A stretch of 45,973 bases of DNA from contig CAYWVC010000004.1 in assembly GCA_964461635.1 (NCBI GenBank), forward strand, positions 1 to 45,973, read 5' to 3'. This document shows, piece after piece, positions 35,027 through 42,924 of this stretch. Within the stretch, counting starts at the first letter, position 1. Each line of letters begins with the position of its first letter. The stretch comes from RGIG3994 sp964461635. Lineage in GTDB: Bacteria; Bacillota; Clostridia; Oscillospirales; CAG-272. The notes beneath the pieces were generated by a model. That model ran no database searches. It was not told the DNA's origin and was given only the letters and a program-made list of their open reading frames with translations. The position numbers and the translations under genes were made by a program.

Positions 35027-36142
35027 TTACTTATCCGTCGGATCAAGATATTGCTTCGGCACACGCCGTGACGGTGCCAACAGCACCTCATAGGAAATCG
35101 TTCCTATCAGGTCGGCAATGTCACGTGCATCTATCTTCACGTTCCCGACCTCACCCATAAGCACGACGCGGCTCCCTTTGCAAACATCCGGCGCGTCCGT
35201 GACGTCAATGAGCATCTGATCCATACATATACGGCCGATCACGGGACAGAGCTTATCGCCCGCGATGACGTTGGCTCGACCGGACAGCGCCCTGAAATAT
35301 CCGTCGCCGTAGCCCACGGACACGGTGGCGACCCTCATCCGTTGCGGCGCACGAAAGGTGCAGCCGTAGCTGACGCAATCCCCCGCCGAGAGCTCCTTGA
35401 CATACGTCACCTCGGTATACCACGACATAGCCGGTGCAATACCCGGCACCGTACCGATCGGTGAATAACCGTACATTATTATGCCGAGCCGTACCATATC
35501 GTAGTACGCTTGCGGGAATCTGACGATTCCCGAGCTTGCCCCCGCGTGGCGCAGGATCCCGCTCGGAAGCCCCGCACTCAGCTCGTCAAATCTTGCTATC
35601 TGCGCAAGAGTATAATCCGCGCTCTCGCCGTCGGCGTCGGCAAAATGAGTAAACGCGCCGGTAAGCCTTACGTGCGGCGACAGTGAAAGCGCGCGAATCA
35701 CCGCATCGACCTCCTCCGCACTCCTCGCTCCGATCCTGCCCATCCCGGTGTCAAGCTTAAGGTGAACGTCAACCTCCGTTTTATGTATACGGCAATAATG
35801 CTCAAGCACGTAAACGTCATCGGGGTCGCAGACAGTCTGCGTCAAGCCCTCCAGCACGCTTGCCTCGGCACCGCGGTGATTCACTCCGCCAAGGACCAAT
35901 ATCGGCGCATTTATGCCCGCCCGACGCAGCTCCTCGCCCTCCTCGGGAATGGCAACGCCGAGAAAATCGGCACCCGCGTCAAGTGCCGTCCTTGCAACCG
36001 GAACCGCACCGTGACCGTATGCATCCGCCTTAACGACCGCAAGCTTTCGGCACCCCGAAGGTAACGTGCCGCAAACCGCACGAACGTTGTTGGCTATCCG
36101 CGCAAGGTCTATTTCAACGTAGTTATTCCTGTATTCAATCAA
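35027..36142 (-). CDS. alr: Alanine racemase
   Basis: PLP enzyme making D-alanine for peptidoglycan, 371 residues. The PLP lysine is in AVVKADAYGHGA, the phosphate loop follows in the barrel, and the second-subunit catalytic Tyr is in DCVSYGCTF. VGYGDGYFRALSGRA and GRICMDQMLIDVT are typical of the C-terminal domain. It starts at TTG (36142), with AAGGAG ten bases upstream and no ATG or GTG nearby, and the protein begins MIEYRNNYVEIDL as expected of the family. Confidence 0.96.
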   Translation of the reverse strand: MIEYRNNYVEIDLARIANNVRAVCGTLPSGCRKLAVVKADAYGHGAVPVARTALDAGADFLGVAIPEEGEELRRAGINAPILVLGGVNHRGAEASVLEGLTQTVCDPDDVYVLEHYCRIHKTEVDVHLKLDTGMGRIGARSAEEVDAVIRALSLSPHVRLTGAFTHFADADGESADYTLAQIARFDELSAGLPSGILRHAGASSGIVRFPQAYYDMVRLGIIMYGYSPIGTVPGIAPAMSWYTEVTYVKELSAGDCVSYGCTFRAPQRMRVATVSVGYGDGYFRALSGRANVIAGDKLCPVIGRICMDQMLIDVTDAPDVCKGSRVVLMGEVGNVKIDARDIADLIGTISYEVLLAPSRRVPKQYLDPTDK

Positions 36143-36190
36143 GCAAAGGTCACTCCTTCCGACGGATAAACGGAACGTTTAACTTTCATT

Positions 36191-36219
36191 ATTGTATCAC
36201 ATTATCGCCTGAAAAGCAA
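36191..36219 (-). promoter_or_regulatory. Predicted promoter of alr
   Basis: Read leftward: -35 TTGCTT (36219-36214), 17-base spacer, -10 TACAAT (36196-36191). Confidence 0.6.
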
Positions 36220-36250
36220 TAAAAACGGCAGATCATTTTTAAACAAATAC

Positions 36251-36279
36251 TTGCATTCTCCAATGAAGTGTGTTATAAT
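36251..36279 (+). promoter_or_regulatory. Promoter of the SDR dehydrogenase gene
   Basis: -35 TTGCAT (36251-36256), 17-base spacer, perfect -10 TATAAT (36274-36279), about 40 bases before the ATG. Confidence 0.7.
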
Positions 36280-36318
36280 TTCGTCAAGTACAATACGATA
36301 CTTAAGGAGGATTTTACT

Positions 36319-37125
36319 ATGAGCAATTCTTGGCTCGGACTTGAGGGCAAGTCCATAATCGTAACGGGCGGCGCATCCGGCATCGGATACGCAACGGTTC
36401 AGGAGCTTCTTGACGACGGTGCATACGTTACCGTCTGCGACATCAGCGACAAGACCCCCGAATTCAACGCCGGAAACGGAAAATATATCTACGTAAAGAC
36501 CGACGTAACGAAGAAATCCGACGTTGACGCTATGGTGAACAAGGCAGTCGAGACCTTCGGCACCGTCGACGTAATAGTAAACAACGCGGGCATAAACATT
36601 CCGAGACTTCTCGTTGACGAGGCGGGACAGTGCGAGCTTGACGAAGCCGTTTGGGACAAGGTTATGAACGTCAACCTCAAGGGTCTGTTCTTCTGCTCGC
36701 AGGCCGCCGCCAGAATAATGGTGAATAACAAGAAGGGCGTTATCATCAATATGTCGTCCGAATCCGGTCTTGAGGGCTCGGAGGGACAGAGCGTGTACGC
36801 CGCCACCAAGAACGGTGTCAACGCACTTACCCGTTCGTGGGCAAAGGAGCTCGGCAAGAAGGGCATCCGCGTCGTCGGCATCGCCCCCGGTATACTTGAG
36901 GCGACGGGTCTTCGTACCCTTGCGTACGAGTCGGCACTCGCCTACACCCGCGGAATCACCGTCGAGCAGCTCAGAGAGGGATACAGCAAGGTATCGACAA
37001 TCCCGCTCCACCGCTCGGGACTTCTCTCGGAGGTGGCAAACACGGTTGCCTTCCTCGCCAGCGAGAGAGCCGGCTACATACACGGCGTTACCATCAACGT
37101 CGCGGGCGGAAAGACCCGCGGCTGA
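36319..37125 (+). CDS. SDR oxidoreductase, sorbitol-6-phosphate 2-dehydrogenase-like
   Basis: Short-chain dehydrogenase, 268 residues. The cofactor motif is TGGASGIG, then NNAG, the catalytic Ser region NMSSESG and YxxxK in YAATKNG. The end, GVTINVAGGKTRG, and the start, SNSWLGLEGK, closely resemble sorbitol-6-phosphate 2-dehydrogenases, which convert the sugar phosphate to fructose-6-phosphate. No PTS or sorbitol regulator adjoins, so the substrate is tentative. AAGGAGG stands eight bases before the ATG, and the gene favours C- or G-ending codons more than its neighbours, both suggesting high expression. Monocistronic with strong terminator. Confidence 0.85.
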   Translation: MSNSWLGLEGKSIIVTGGASGIGYATVQELLDDGAYVTVCDISDKTPEFNAGNGKYIYVKTDVTKKSDVDAMVNKAVETFGTVDVIVNNAGINIPRLLVDEAGQCELDEAVWDKVMNVNLKGLFFCSQAAARIMVNNKKGVIINMSSESGLEGSEGQSVYAATKNGVNALTRSWAKELGKKGIRVVGIAPGILEATGLRTLAYESALAYTRGITVEQLREGYSKVSTIPLHRSGLLSEVANTVAFLASERAGYIHGVTINVAGGKTRG

Positions 37126-37138
37126 TCGCAAAATATCG

Positions 37139-37177
37139 GGGATCCGACCGAGCTTATGCCCGGTCGGATCCCTTTTT
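37139..37177 (+). terminator. Rho-independent terminator after the SDR gene
   Basis: Twelve-bp stem (37139-37150 with 37161-37172), ten-base loop, then TTTTT. The stop codon of the convergent YgiQ-type gene (37154-37156) lies in the loop. Confidence 0.88.
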
Positions 37178-39061
37178 ATTCTTGTTCTTGTTTTTTACGG
37201 ACTTTCTCGGATTGCCTTTTGCCGTTTGACGCGAATTTGCGCGTGATTCCGGCTTGACGAGACATTCGCCGCCGTGACCGATAAGATCCTCCCTGCCCGC
37301 CAGCCGCAACGCCTTTCTGACAGCCGCGGCGTTCTCGGGACGGTTATATTGCAGTAAAGCGCGTTGAAGCCGCTTTTCCTCGGGATCGGTTGCAACGTGT
37401 ACCTTTTGCATACTCAAGGGATCTATGCCCGTGTAATACATTACCGTCGATGCCGTGCCGGGCGTCGGATAAAAGTCCTGCACCTGCTCGGGAGCGCAAC
37501 GGTCGCGCTTCATCTGCAACGCAAGCTCTATTGCATCGTTAAGCGTCGAACCCGGGTGACTTGACATAAAGTAAGGGATCACGTACTGATCCTTACCGTT
37601 CCTGCGGCAGAGCTCAAAATATTTTTTGCGGAAAGCCTCGTAGGTACGGTAATCCGGCTTGCCCATACACCGGAGAACGTTTGCCGAGCAATGCTCGGGC
37701 GCTACCTTAAGCTGACCCGAAATATTGTCGCGCACCATCTTGCGAAAGAAAGAATCGTCCTTATCCGCCATAAGGTAATCGAACCTTATACCCGAGCGGA
37801 TAAACACCTTCTTGACCCCCGGAAGTGCCTCAATCTCCTCAAGCAGCTCCATATATTCGCTGTGATCCACGCGAAGATTTTTGCACGGAGTCGGCACAAG
37901 GCATTTTCTCGCGGGGCAGACCCCGTCCTTAAGCTGCTTTTCGCAGGCGGGTGCTCTGAAATTGGCGGTCGGTCCCCCAACGTCGTGAATATAGCCCTTG
38001 AAATCGTCAAGTGCTGTCAGGAGCTTTGCCTCCGCCAGCACGCTCTCCTTGCTCCGTGAGCGAACGGTCCGCCCCTGATGGAACGCAAGTGCGCAGAAAT
38101 TGCACCCGCCGAAGCACCCGCGATTGTGTGTAATGGAGAAGCGCACCTCCTTGATGGCGGGCACGCCTCCATCCTTTGCATACGAGGGATGAAAGGTCCT
38201 CATATAGGGCAGTGCGTAAACGCGGTCAAGCTCCTCGCGCTCAAGAGGCGGCATCGGGGGATTTTGCACGAGCATACGGTCACCGTAATATTCTATCATT
38301 GCGCCGCCGTTAAGGGCATCCTGATTTCGGTACTGTATGCCGAAGGCTTTGGCATAAGCCTCCTTGCCGTGCTTCAATTCATCGGCATTGAATTCGGCGG
38401 CTACCGGAAAATGGACGCGGTCCCCCGCCCTGCCGACCCAGACCGAGCCGCGAACGTCCCGTATCTTTTTTATCGGTACTCCTCGGTCAAGCAATTTCGC
38501 TATGCGGACGAGTATATTCTCCCCCATACCGTACGTCAGAAGATCGGCGCCCGAGTCGATAAGCAAGGAATTCCTTACCCGATCGTCCCAATAGTCGTAG
38601 TGCGCAAAGCGCCTGAGCGACGCCTCGATCCCTCCAAGTATGATCGGCACGTCACCGTACGCCTCCCTGATGCGGTTGGAGTACACGATACAGGCTCGGT
38701 CGGGGCGCGCCCCGATCCGTCCGCCCGGGGTATAGTAATCGTATGATCTCCTTCTCTTCGCCACGGTATAATGCGCAACCATCGAATCTATATTTCCGGC
38801 GGTGACCAAAAATCCGAGCCGCGGACGCCCGAATTCAAGGAACGCCGAGCTGTCCGAATACTTCGGTTGAGCCAGGATCGCAACGCGAAATCCCGCAGCC
38901 TCCAACACACGGGAGATTATTCCCACTCCGAATGACGGGTGATCTATGTATGCATCTCCGCTTACGTAGACAAAATCGGGCTCGTCCCACCCGAGAGATT
39001 CCATCTCGGCTCGCGTCGTCGGCAAAAAGCCGTGCGGTTCAGAGTTTATCTTCAAGATCAT
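37154..39061 (-). CDS. YgiQ family radical SAM protein
   Basis: A 635-residue protein of the YgiQ/UPF0313 family. The N-terminal cobalamin-like Rossmann part is followed by the radical SAM cluster motif CxxxCxxC in GCFGGCNFCALAF, then further Cys-rich segments (ACEKQLKDGVCPARKC) that could bind a second cluster, and FIRSGIRFDYL and QVQDFYPTPGT typical of the family. The C-terminal tail is Lys/Asn-rich and low complexity. The reaction is unknown. Its ATG overlaps the stop of the DNA glycosylase gene by four bases, so it is the second gene of that operon. Confidence 0.92.
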   Translation of the reverse strand: MILKINSEPHGFLPTTRAEMESLGWDEPDFVYVSGDAYIDHPSFGVGIISRVLEAAGFRVAILAQPKYSDSSAFLEFGRPRLGFLVTAGNIDSMVAHYTVAKRRRSYDYYTPGGRIGARPDRACIVYSNRIREAYGDVPIILGGIEASLRRFAHYDYWDDRVRNSLLIDSGADLLTYGMGENILVRIAKLLDRGVPIKKIRDVRGSVWVGRAGDRVHFPVAAEFNADELKHGKEAYAKAFGIQYRNQDALNGGAMIEYYGDRMLVQNPPMPPLEREELDRVYALPYMRTFHPSYAKDGGVPAIKEVRFSITHNRGCFGGCNFCALAFHQGRTVRSRSKESVLAEAKLLTALDDFKGYIHDVGGPTANFRAPACEKQLKDGVCPARKCLVPTPCKNLRVDHSEYMELLEEIEALPGVKKVFIRSGIRFDYLMADKDDSFFRKMVRDNISGQLKVAPEHCSANVLRCMGKPDYRTYEAFRKKYFELCRRNGKDQYVIPYFMSSHPGSTLNDAIELALQMKRDRCAPEQVQDFYPTPGTASTVMYYTGIDPLSMQKVHVATDPEEKRLQRALLQYNRPENAAAVRKALRLAGREDLIGHGGECLVKPESRANSRQTAKGNPRKSVKNKNKNKKGSDRA

Positions 39062-39945
39062 TCCCTCCCCCCGTTGAGATATCTTTCATAATAAAACAGA
39101 TATTGCTGCGCTATGCCCGCATACGGTCCGAGCTCCCGCGGATCGAACCCTATCGGGAAATATTTCTCGACGACCCGCCTGATCCAAACGTCGATCGGAA
39201 AGGCATCGAACCGTCCGAAGCCGAAGAGCAACGAGCAGAGCGCAACCTTCGGTCCTATGCCCTTGACCTCACAAAGCTTTTTCTTCATTTCCTCGGTGTC
39301 GCCGCCAAGAGAGTCAAGCTCAAGTCTGCCGTCACAGACACGCGCGGCGGCATCGGCAACGTATTTTGCCCGAAATCCGGTCTTGAGCTCGGCAAGACCT
39401 CGCTCACCCGCCTCATTCAGCGCCTCCGCGGTCGGGAAAGCATAATGCCCCGCCCCGATCGGCTCGCCGTATCGCTCCGAGATCGCACCGACAAGCTTCT
39501 TTATCCGCGGAATATTGTTATTCTGTGAGAGGATGAACGAGCAGACCGTCTCCCACCTATCTTGCCGCAAAATATGTATTCCTCTTCCGTACTTCAGCGC
39601 CTCGATCAGCGCCGGGCGGTCGCTTCGGGACAGGATATCCGCATTTATCGCACCGTAATCGGTATCAAGTCCGAGATACGGCATCCATAAGCTCTCGTAT
39701 TCCTCGGCTGTGGAGCCGTAAACGTAATATACGTCACCGTCCTGGGCAAAAGAGACGAAGCGCCCGAAGGCAACTCCGGCGTATTCCGTTTCGTGACTGC
39801 TGTCCTCTACCCGATCGAAGCGAAAGCATTGACCGCAGTCAAAGGTCTTCGCCACCGACAGCTCCGCGCCGGGTATACGGAACTCGACCGCCGGTATACC
39901 GTCGTGAGAAAATTCCCTGACCTTTTGAGAAAATAATTTATTCAT
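39058..39945 (-). CDS. 8-oxoguanine DNA glycosylase (OGG family)
   Basis: A 295-residue bifunctional DNA glycosylase/AP lyase that removes 8-oxoguanine. The N-terminal OGG domain has the TFDCGQCFRF motif. The helix-hairpin-helix is VKGIGPKVALC with catalytic Lys233, and the conserved Asp252 is in FPIDVWIRR. Eukaryote-type OGG1 homologues of this kind occur in Clostridia. First gene of a two-gene leftward operon with YgiQ; GGAGG is seven bases before the ATG. The promoter at 39996-40024 faces that of the DUF6062 operon. Confidence 0.92.
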   Translation of the reverse strand: MNKLFSQKVREFSHDGIPAVEFRIPGAELSVAKTFDCGQCFRFDRVEDSSHETEYAGVAFGRFVSFAQDGDVYYVYGSTAEEYESLWMPYLGLDTDYGAINADILSRSDRPALIEALKYGRGIHILRQDRWETVCSFILSQNNNIPRIKKLVGAISERYGEPIGAGHYAFPTAEALNEAGERGLAELKTGFRAKYVADAAARVCDGRLELDSLGGDTEEMKKKLCEVKGIGPKVALCSLLFGFGRFDAFPIDVWIRRVVEKYFPIGFDPRELGPYAGIAQQYLFYYERYLNGGRE

Positions 39946-39960
39946 CTTTTGCCTCCGGGC

Positions 39961-39989
39961 TTGTTTTCAAGAAAACGTTATGATATAAT
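39961..39989 (+). promoter_or_regulatory. Predicted promoter of the DUF6062-mnmM-VanY operon
   Basis: -35 TTGTTT (39961-39966), 17-base spacer, perfect -10 TATAAT (39984-39989). A palindrome GTTTTC-AA-GAAAAC (39963-39976) overlaps the -35 and could be an operator. Confidence 0.6.
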
Positions 39990-39995
39990 ACAAGT

Positions 39996-40024
39996 ATTAT
40001 ACACCAAAATCCGAAGAAAGGCAA
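39996..40024 (-). promoter_or_regulatory. Predicted promoter of the OGG-YgiQ operon
   Basis: Read leftward: -35 TTGCCT (40024-40019), 17-base spacer, perfect -10 TATAAT (40001-39996). It faces the DUF6062 promoter, the two -10 boxes being six bases apart. Confidence 0.55.
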
Positions 40025-40029
40025 TAGTG

Positions 40030-40749
40030 ATGGAACAGATCTACACGATACCGGTAAACGAAGCCTTCGAAGCCTCGGCTGCCGATCCCTCGCTCGGATG
40101 TCCGCTCTGTGCACTCTACCGCAAGCTTGAGGAAAACGAGCTTGATCTCATCCTCGGTGCTTCAATGATGGAGCCCGACGTGCGGGTGCTCACCAATGAG
40201 CTCGGCTTTTGCCCGACGCATTACGATATGATGTTCGTGCGCAAAAACAGGCTCGGTATGGCGCTGACCTTGGAATCCCATCTCAACGAGCTCCGAAAAG
40301 GCATCGCCGGCGGCGGAATACTGCAGAAGCCGGGCGAAAAAGCCGAAAAAAGGATCGAAAAGCTTGAGAGCTCCTGCTACGTTTGCGGACGTATCGAATA
40401 CAATTTTTCAAGGATGCTGAACACGGTCGTCTACCTTTGGGAGAACGACCCCGAATTCAGGGCAAAGTTTGCCGCTCAGCCGTATTTCTGCCTGCCTCAT
40501 TACCGCCGACTGCTTGAAACGGCAAGGGCTAAAATGTCAAAGAAGAACCTTCCCGCCTTCGTCAAGCAAACGGAGGAGATAGTGACGGCGTACTTCGATA
40601 CCCTGTCGGAGGACGTCTCCTGGTTCTGCAAAAAGTTCGATTACCGCTACGGCGACGAGCCGTGGTACAATTCAAAGGATGCGGTAGAGCGTGCTATGCG
40701 CTTTCTCGGAAGCGACCTGCACCGACCGCCGGAGAAAAAGAAGCTATGA
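40030..40749 (+). CDS. DUF6062 family protein with two CxxC/CxxH modules
   Basis: A 239-residue Clostridia-type protein. It has two metal-binding-like modules of the same design: C24-P-L-C27 with C61-P-T-H64, and C116-Y-V-C119 with C154-L-P-H157, separated by 34 and 35 residues respectively. This suggests an internal duplication, each half binding zinc or a cluster. Helices rich in Leu and Lys lie between. ATG at 40030 follows GAAAGG by eight bases. Its stop overlaps the mnmM start (ATGA), so the protein may assist RNA modification, but that rests only on context. Function unknown. Confidence 0.85.
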   Translation: MEQIYTIPVNEAFEASAADPSLGCPLCALYRKLEENELDLILGASMMEPDVRVLTNELGFCPTHYDMMFVRKNRLGMALTLESHLNELRKGIAGGGILQKPGEKAEKRIEKLESSCYVCGRIEYNFSRMLNTVVYLWENDPEFRAKFAAQPYFCLPHYRRLLETARAKMSKKNLPAFVKQTEEIVTAYFDTLSEDVSWFCKKFDYRYGDEPWYNSKDAVERAMRFLGSDLHRPPEKKKL

Positions 40750-41297
40750 TAGATCTGCTTGAATTACAGAAGGGCTTTATCCTGCGTCACCTCGGCGCGG
40801 GCGATACCGCCGCCGATTTTACGATGGGAAACGGCCACGACACCGAATTCCTCGTCAGAACAGTCGGAGAAAGCGGGAGGGTCTACGCCTTTGACGTACA
40901 AAGTCAAGCCGTAGAATCGACCGCCGCAAACCTTGCGGCGGCGGGCTGTCCCGAAAACTACACCCTCATACACGATTCCCATCACAACGCGGCAAAGTAT
41001 ATAGACGGCAAGATAAAGGCGGGAATGTTCAACCTCGGTTGGCTGCCGGGCGGCGACAAAAGCATAACGACTATGCGTGAGACCACGCTCCCCGCCATCA
41101 AAACGGCAATATCCCTGCTCGACACCGACGCGGTGCTGACCGTCGCGGTCTACCCCGGGCACGCGGAGGGAGATGCCGAGGGAAAGATGATCGACGAATA
41201 CCTGTCCGCCCTTCCCCGTTGGCACATATGCGCGACCAAGATAAAGATAGTCAACTCTCCCACCTCACCGTACTTTTTCCTCATTGAAAGCAAATGA
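40746..41297 (+). CDS. mnmM: tRNA (mnm5s2U34) methyltransferase MnmM-like
   Basis: A class I SAM-dependent methyltransferase of the YtqB/MnmM family, 183 residues, which completes the mnm5 group at the wobble uridine where MnmA adds sulfur. Seen: SAM site TMGNGHDTEFLV, the acidic FDVQSQA, and the family motifs NLGWLPGGDK and YPGHAEGDAEG. It starts on the ATG overlapping the DUF6062 stop. The VanY-type gene follows after 22 bases in the same operon. Confidence 0.9.
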   Translation: MIDLLELQKGFILRHLGAGDTAADFTMGNGHDTEFLVRTVGESGRVYAFDVQSQAVESTAANLAAAGCPENYTLIHDSHHNAAKYIDGKIKAGMFNLGWLPGGDKSITTMRETTLPAIKTAISLLDTDAVLTVAVYPGHAEGDAEGKMIDEYLSALPRWHICATKIKIVNSPTSPYFFLIESK

Positions 41298-41319
41298 TCC
41301 GTAACGGAGGCATTCGAAT

Positions 41320-42624
41320 ATGAACGATCCCAAAAATATGACGCCCGAGCAGCGAAAAATATACGAGCAACGCAGGCGGGAATACCGTGCGCGGCGCGAT
41401 GCATACGAGGCTCAGCGCGAAGCCGAACGCCGTCGCCGTCAGGAAGCCGAAGCCGAACGCAGAAAAAAGATCCGGCGGCGTTGGATCATAGGCATTTCGG
41501 CAGCCGTTGCGGTAATAATTATCGCACTTGCGGTTGTTTTGACGGTAAAGCATATAACCGACGTCGATCCGTCCACTCCGCAGACCTTCACCTATTGGAT
41601 AGACGATGAGCGAACCCGCGTGGCATACAGCGAGGTCGTCGGCGACAGTAACGTCATCTACATCAATATGCGTCTGCTGAAAACCGCACTGACACTGACC
41701 GAGACCGGGAGCTCCGACGACGTGGTGAAATATACCTCCCGCTCAACGAAGAGCAACGCGGTCTTTACAAACGGCAGCAGCACGGCGGTCGTAAACGGTA
41801 TGAACGTCAGTATGCCCGCCCCCGCAAGAGTCAATGCAGACGAATGCTCGATACCGATAGACACGGTATCCTACATTTTCTCGGGCATAACGGTATCAAA
41901 AACGGCCAAGTCGGTCGTGATCGAAAGGAGCGGTGACACCGTGGATATACTTGCCAAAAGCACCGATACGTTAAGCCAAGTGATAGAATTCAGCCAAGAC
42001 CTCTCCGCTTACGAGGAGTATATGAACCCGCAGGGCGCGGACCGTGATAAGTACCTTCTTCTCGTCAACAAGAAAAACGGTCTTGACGCGGATTACGTTC
42101 CCGAAAACCTCGTAAACATAAGTGACAGCATTTTCGGCGGCAACGCAACGACGAGCGGTCAAATGGACGCCTGTGCCGAGAAAGCACTTTACGCTATGGT
42201 GACCGAGCTGCGAGCCGCGACCGACAACGGCTATATGTGCGTGCTGAGTGGGTATCGCTCCTACTCGTATCAAAAGAACGTCTTTGATCGCAATATGAAC
42301 GGTATGACGCTTGAGGAATCGCAAAACACGATCACCGACACCGCCTATCCGGGCTACAGCGAGCATCAGACCGGACTTTGCGCCGACCTTTGGGACACGC
42401 GCTACGATCCCACCGTTAACCCCTTCACCGATGACGCAACCTTTGAGTGGCTGACAAACAATGCGTGGAAATTCGGATTTATTCTGCGCTTCCCGACGGG
42501 AAAGGAGCAAACGACCGGGTACAGCTACGAATCGTGGCACTTCCGCTTCGTCGGCAGATATCACGCGCAAAAGATCTACTCATCGGGGCTGACCCTTGAG
42601 GAATATACCGAGACACTCAAATAA
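41320..42624 (+). CDS. Membrane-anchored M15 (VanY-type) D,D-carboxypeptidase
   Basis: A 434-residue protein with a charged Arg/Glu-rich cytoplasmic coiled segment (residues 1-55), one membrane helix (about 57-77, IIGISAAVAVIIIALAVVL), an extracellular middle part resembling a copper amine oxidase-like N domain, and a C-terminal M15B peptidase. Zinc motifs are GYSEHQTGLCADLWD (His, Asp) and ESWHFRF (Glu, His). It would trim the terminal D-Ala of peptidoglycan stems. GGAGG stands nine bases before the ATG. No vancomycin cluster is nearby, so this is a housekeeping wall enzyme. Confidence 0.92.
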   Translation: MNDPKNMTPEQRKIYEQRRREYRARRDAYEAQREAERRRRQEAEAERRKKIRRRWIIGISAAVAVIIIALAVVLTVKHITDVDPSTPQTFTYWIDDERTRVAYSEVVGDSNVIYINMRLLKTALTLTETGSSDDVVKYTSRSTKSNAVFTNGSSTAVVNGMNVSMPAPARVNADECSIPIDTVSYIFSGITVSKTAKSVVIERSGDTVDILAKSTDTLSQVIEFSQDLSAYEEYMNPQGADRDKYLLLVNKKNGLDADYVPENLVNISDSIFGGNATTSGQMDACAEKALYAMVTELRAATDNGYMCVLSGYRSYSYQKNVFDRNMNGMTLEESQNTITDTAYPGYSEHQTGLCADLWDTRYDPTVNPFTDDATFEWLTNNAWKFGFILRFPTGKEQTTGYSYESWHFRFVGRYHAQKIYSSGLTLEEYTETLK

Positions 42625-42631
42625 CGAATCA

Positions 42632-42664
42632 CCGCGCGCCCGGCATAGTATGCCGGGCGCGCGG
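42632..42664 (+). terminator. Terminator after the VanY-type gene
   Basis: Fourteen-bp GC-rich stem (42632-42645 with 42651-42664), five-base loop, followed shortly by ATTTT. Confidence 0.85.
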
Positions 42665-42728
42665 ATCTTGATTTTCCTTCAACGCTCGTGAAAAATCGAA
42701 AAAGCGCCTTTAAAAAGCAAAAAAAATA

Positions 42729-42757
42729 TTGACAAACTCAAAGCCGTGTGGTATAAT
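42729..42757 (+). promoter_or_regulatory. Consensus promoter of tRNA-Ser
   Basis: Perfect TTGACA (42729-42734), 17-base spacer, perfect TATAAT (42752-42757), 44 bases before the mature tRNA 5' end. Confidence 0.85.
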
Positions 42758-42801
42758 CATCGAGTCGGTCACGGTTTGATCGGCACAAATAAAATAAAAG
42801 T

Positions 42802-42893
42802 GGAGAAGTCGCCTAGCTTGGTCGAGGGCGCACGATTGGAAATCGTGTAACCGGTAAAACGGTTCGAGGGTTCGAATCCCTCCTTCTCCGCCA
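42802..42893 (+). tRNA. tRNA-Ser(GGA)
   Basis: Ninety-two bases including encoded CCA. The acceptor stem GGAGAAG pairs with CTTCTCC; the anticodon stem CACGA/TCGTG holds loop TTGGAAA with anticodon GGA; a long class II variable arm (accggt-aaa-acggtt) and the T-arm GAGGGTTCGAATCCCTC are present. It decodes UCC and UCU. Bases from 42836 onward are supplied by, or identical to, the end of the integrated element, so the gene stays functional after insertion. Confidence 0.96.
42836..42893 (+). repeat. Attachment-site direct repeat, tRNA-proximal copy
   Basis: The 3' 58 bases of tRNA-Ser, from the anticodon loop to CCA. Identical over all 58 bases to 45880-45937; flanking bases differ on both sides. 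Confidence 0.92.
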
Positions 42894-42901
42894 ATGAAAA
42901 A

Positions 42902-42924
42902 AGCAGGCGCAAACCTGCTCTTTT
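42902..42924. terminator. Bidirectional terminator between tRNA-Ser and integrase
   Basis: Stem AGCAGG/CCTGCT (42902-42907 with 42914-42919) preceded by an A-run and followed by CTTTTC, so it can end both the tRNA transcript and the leftward integrase transcript. Confidence 0.75.

Noticed and set aside
41320..42624. Vancomycin-resistance cluster
   Set aside because: Only a single VanY-like carboxypeptidase is present, without VanH, VanA-type ligase, VanX or a two-component system.
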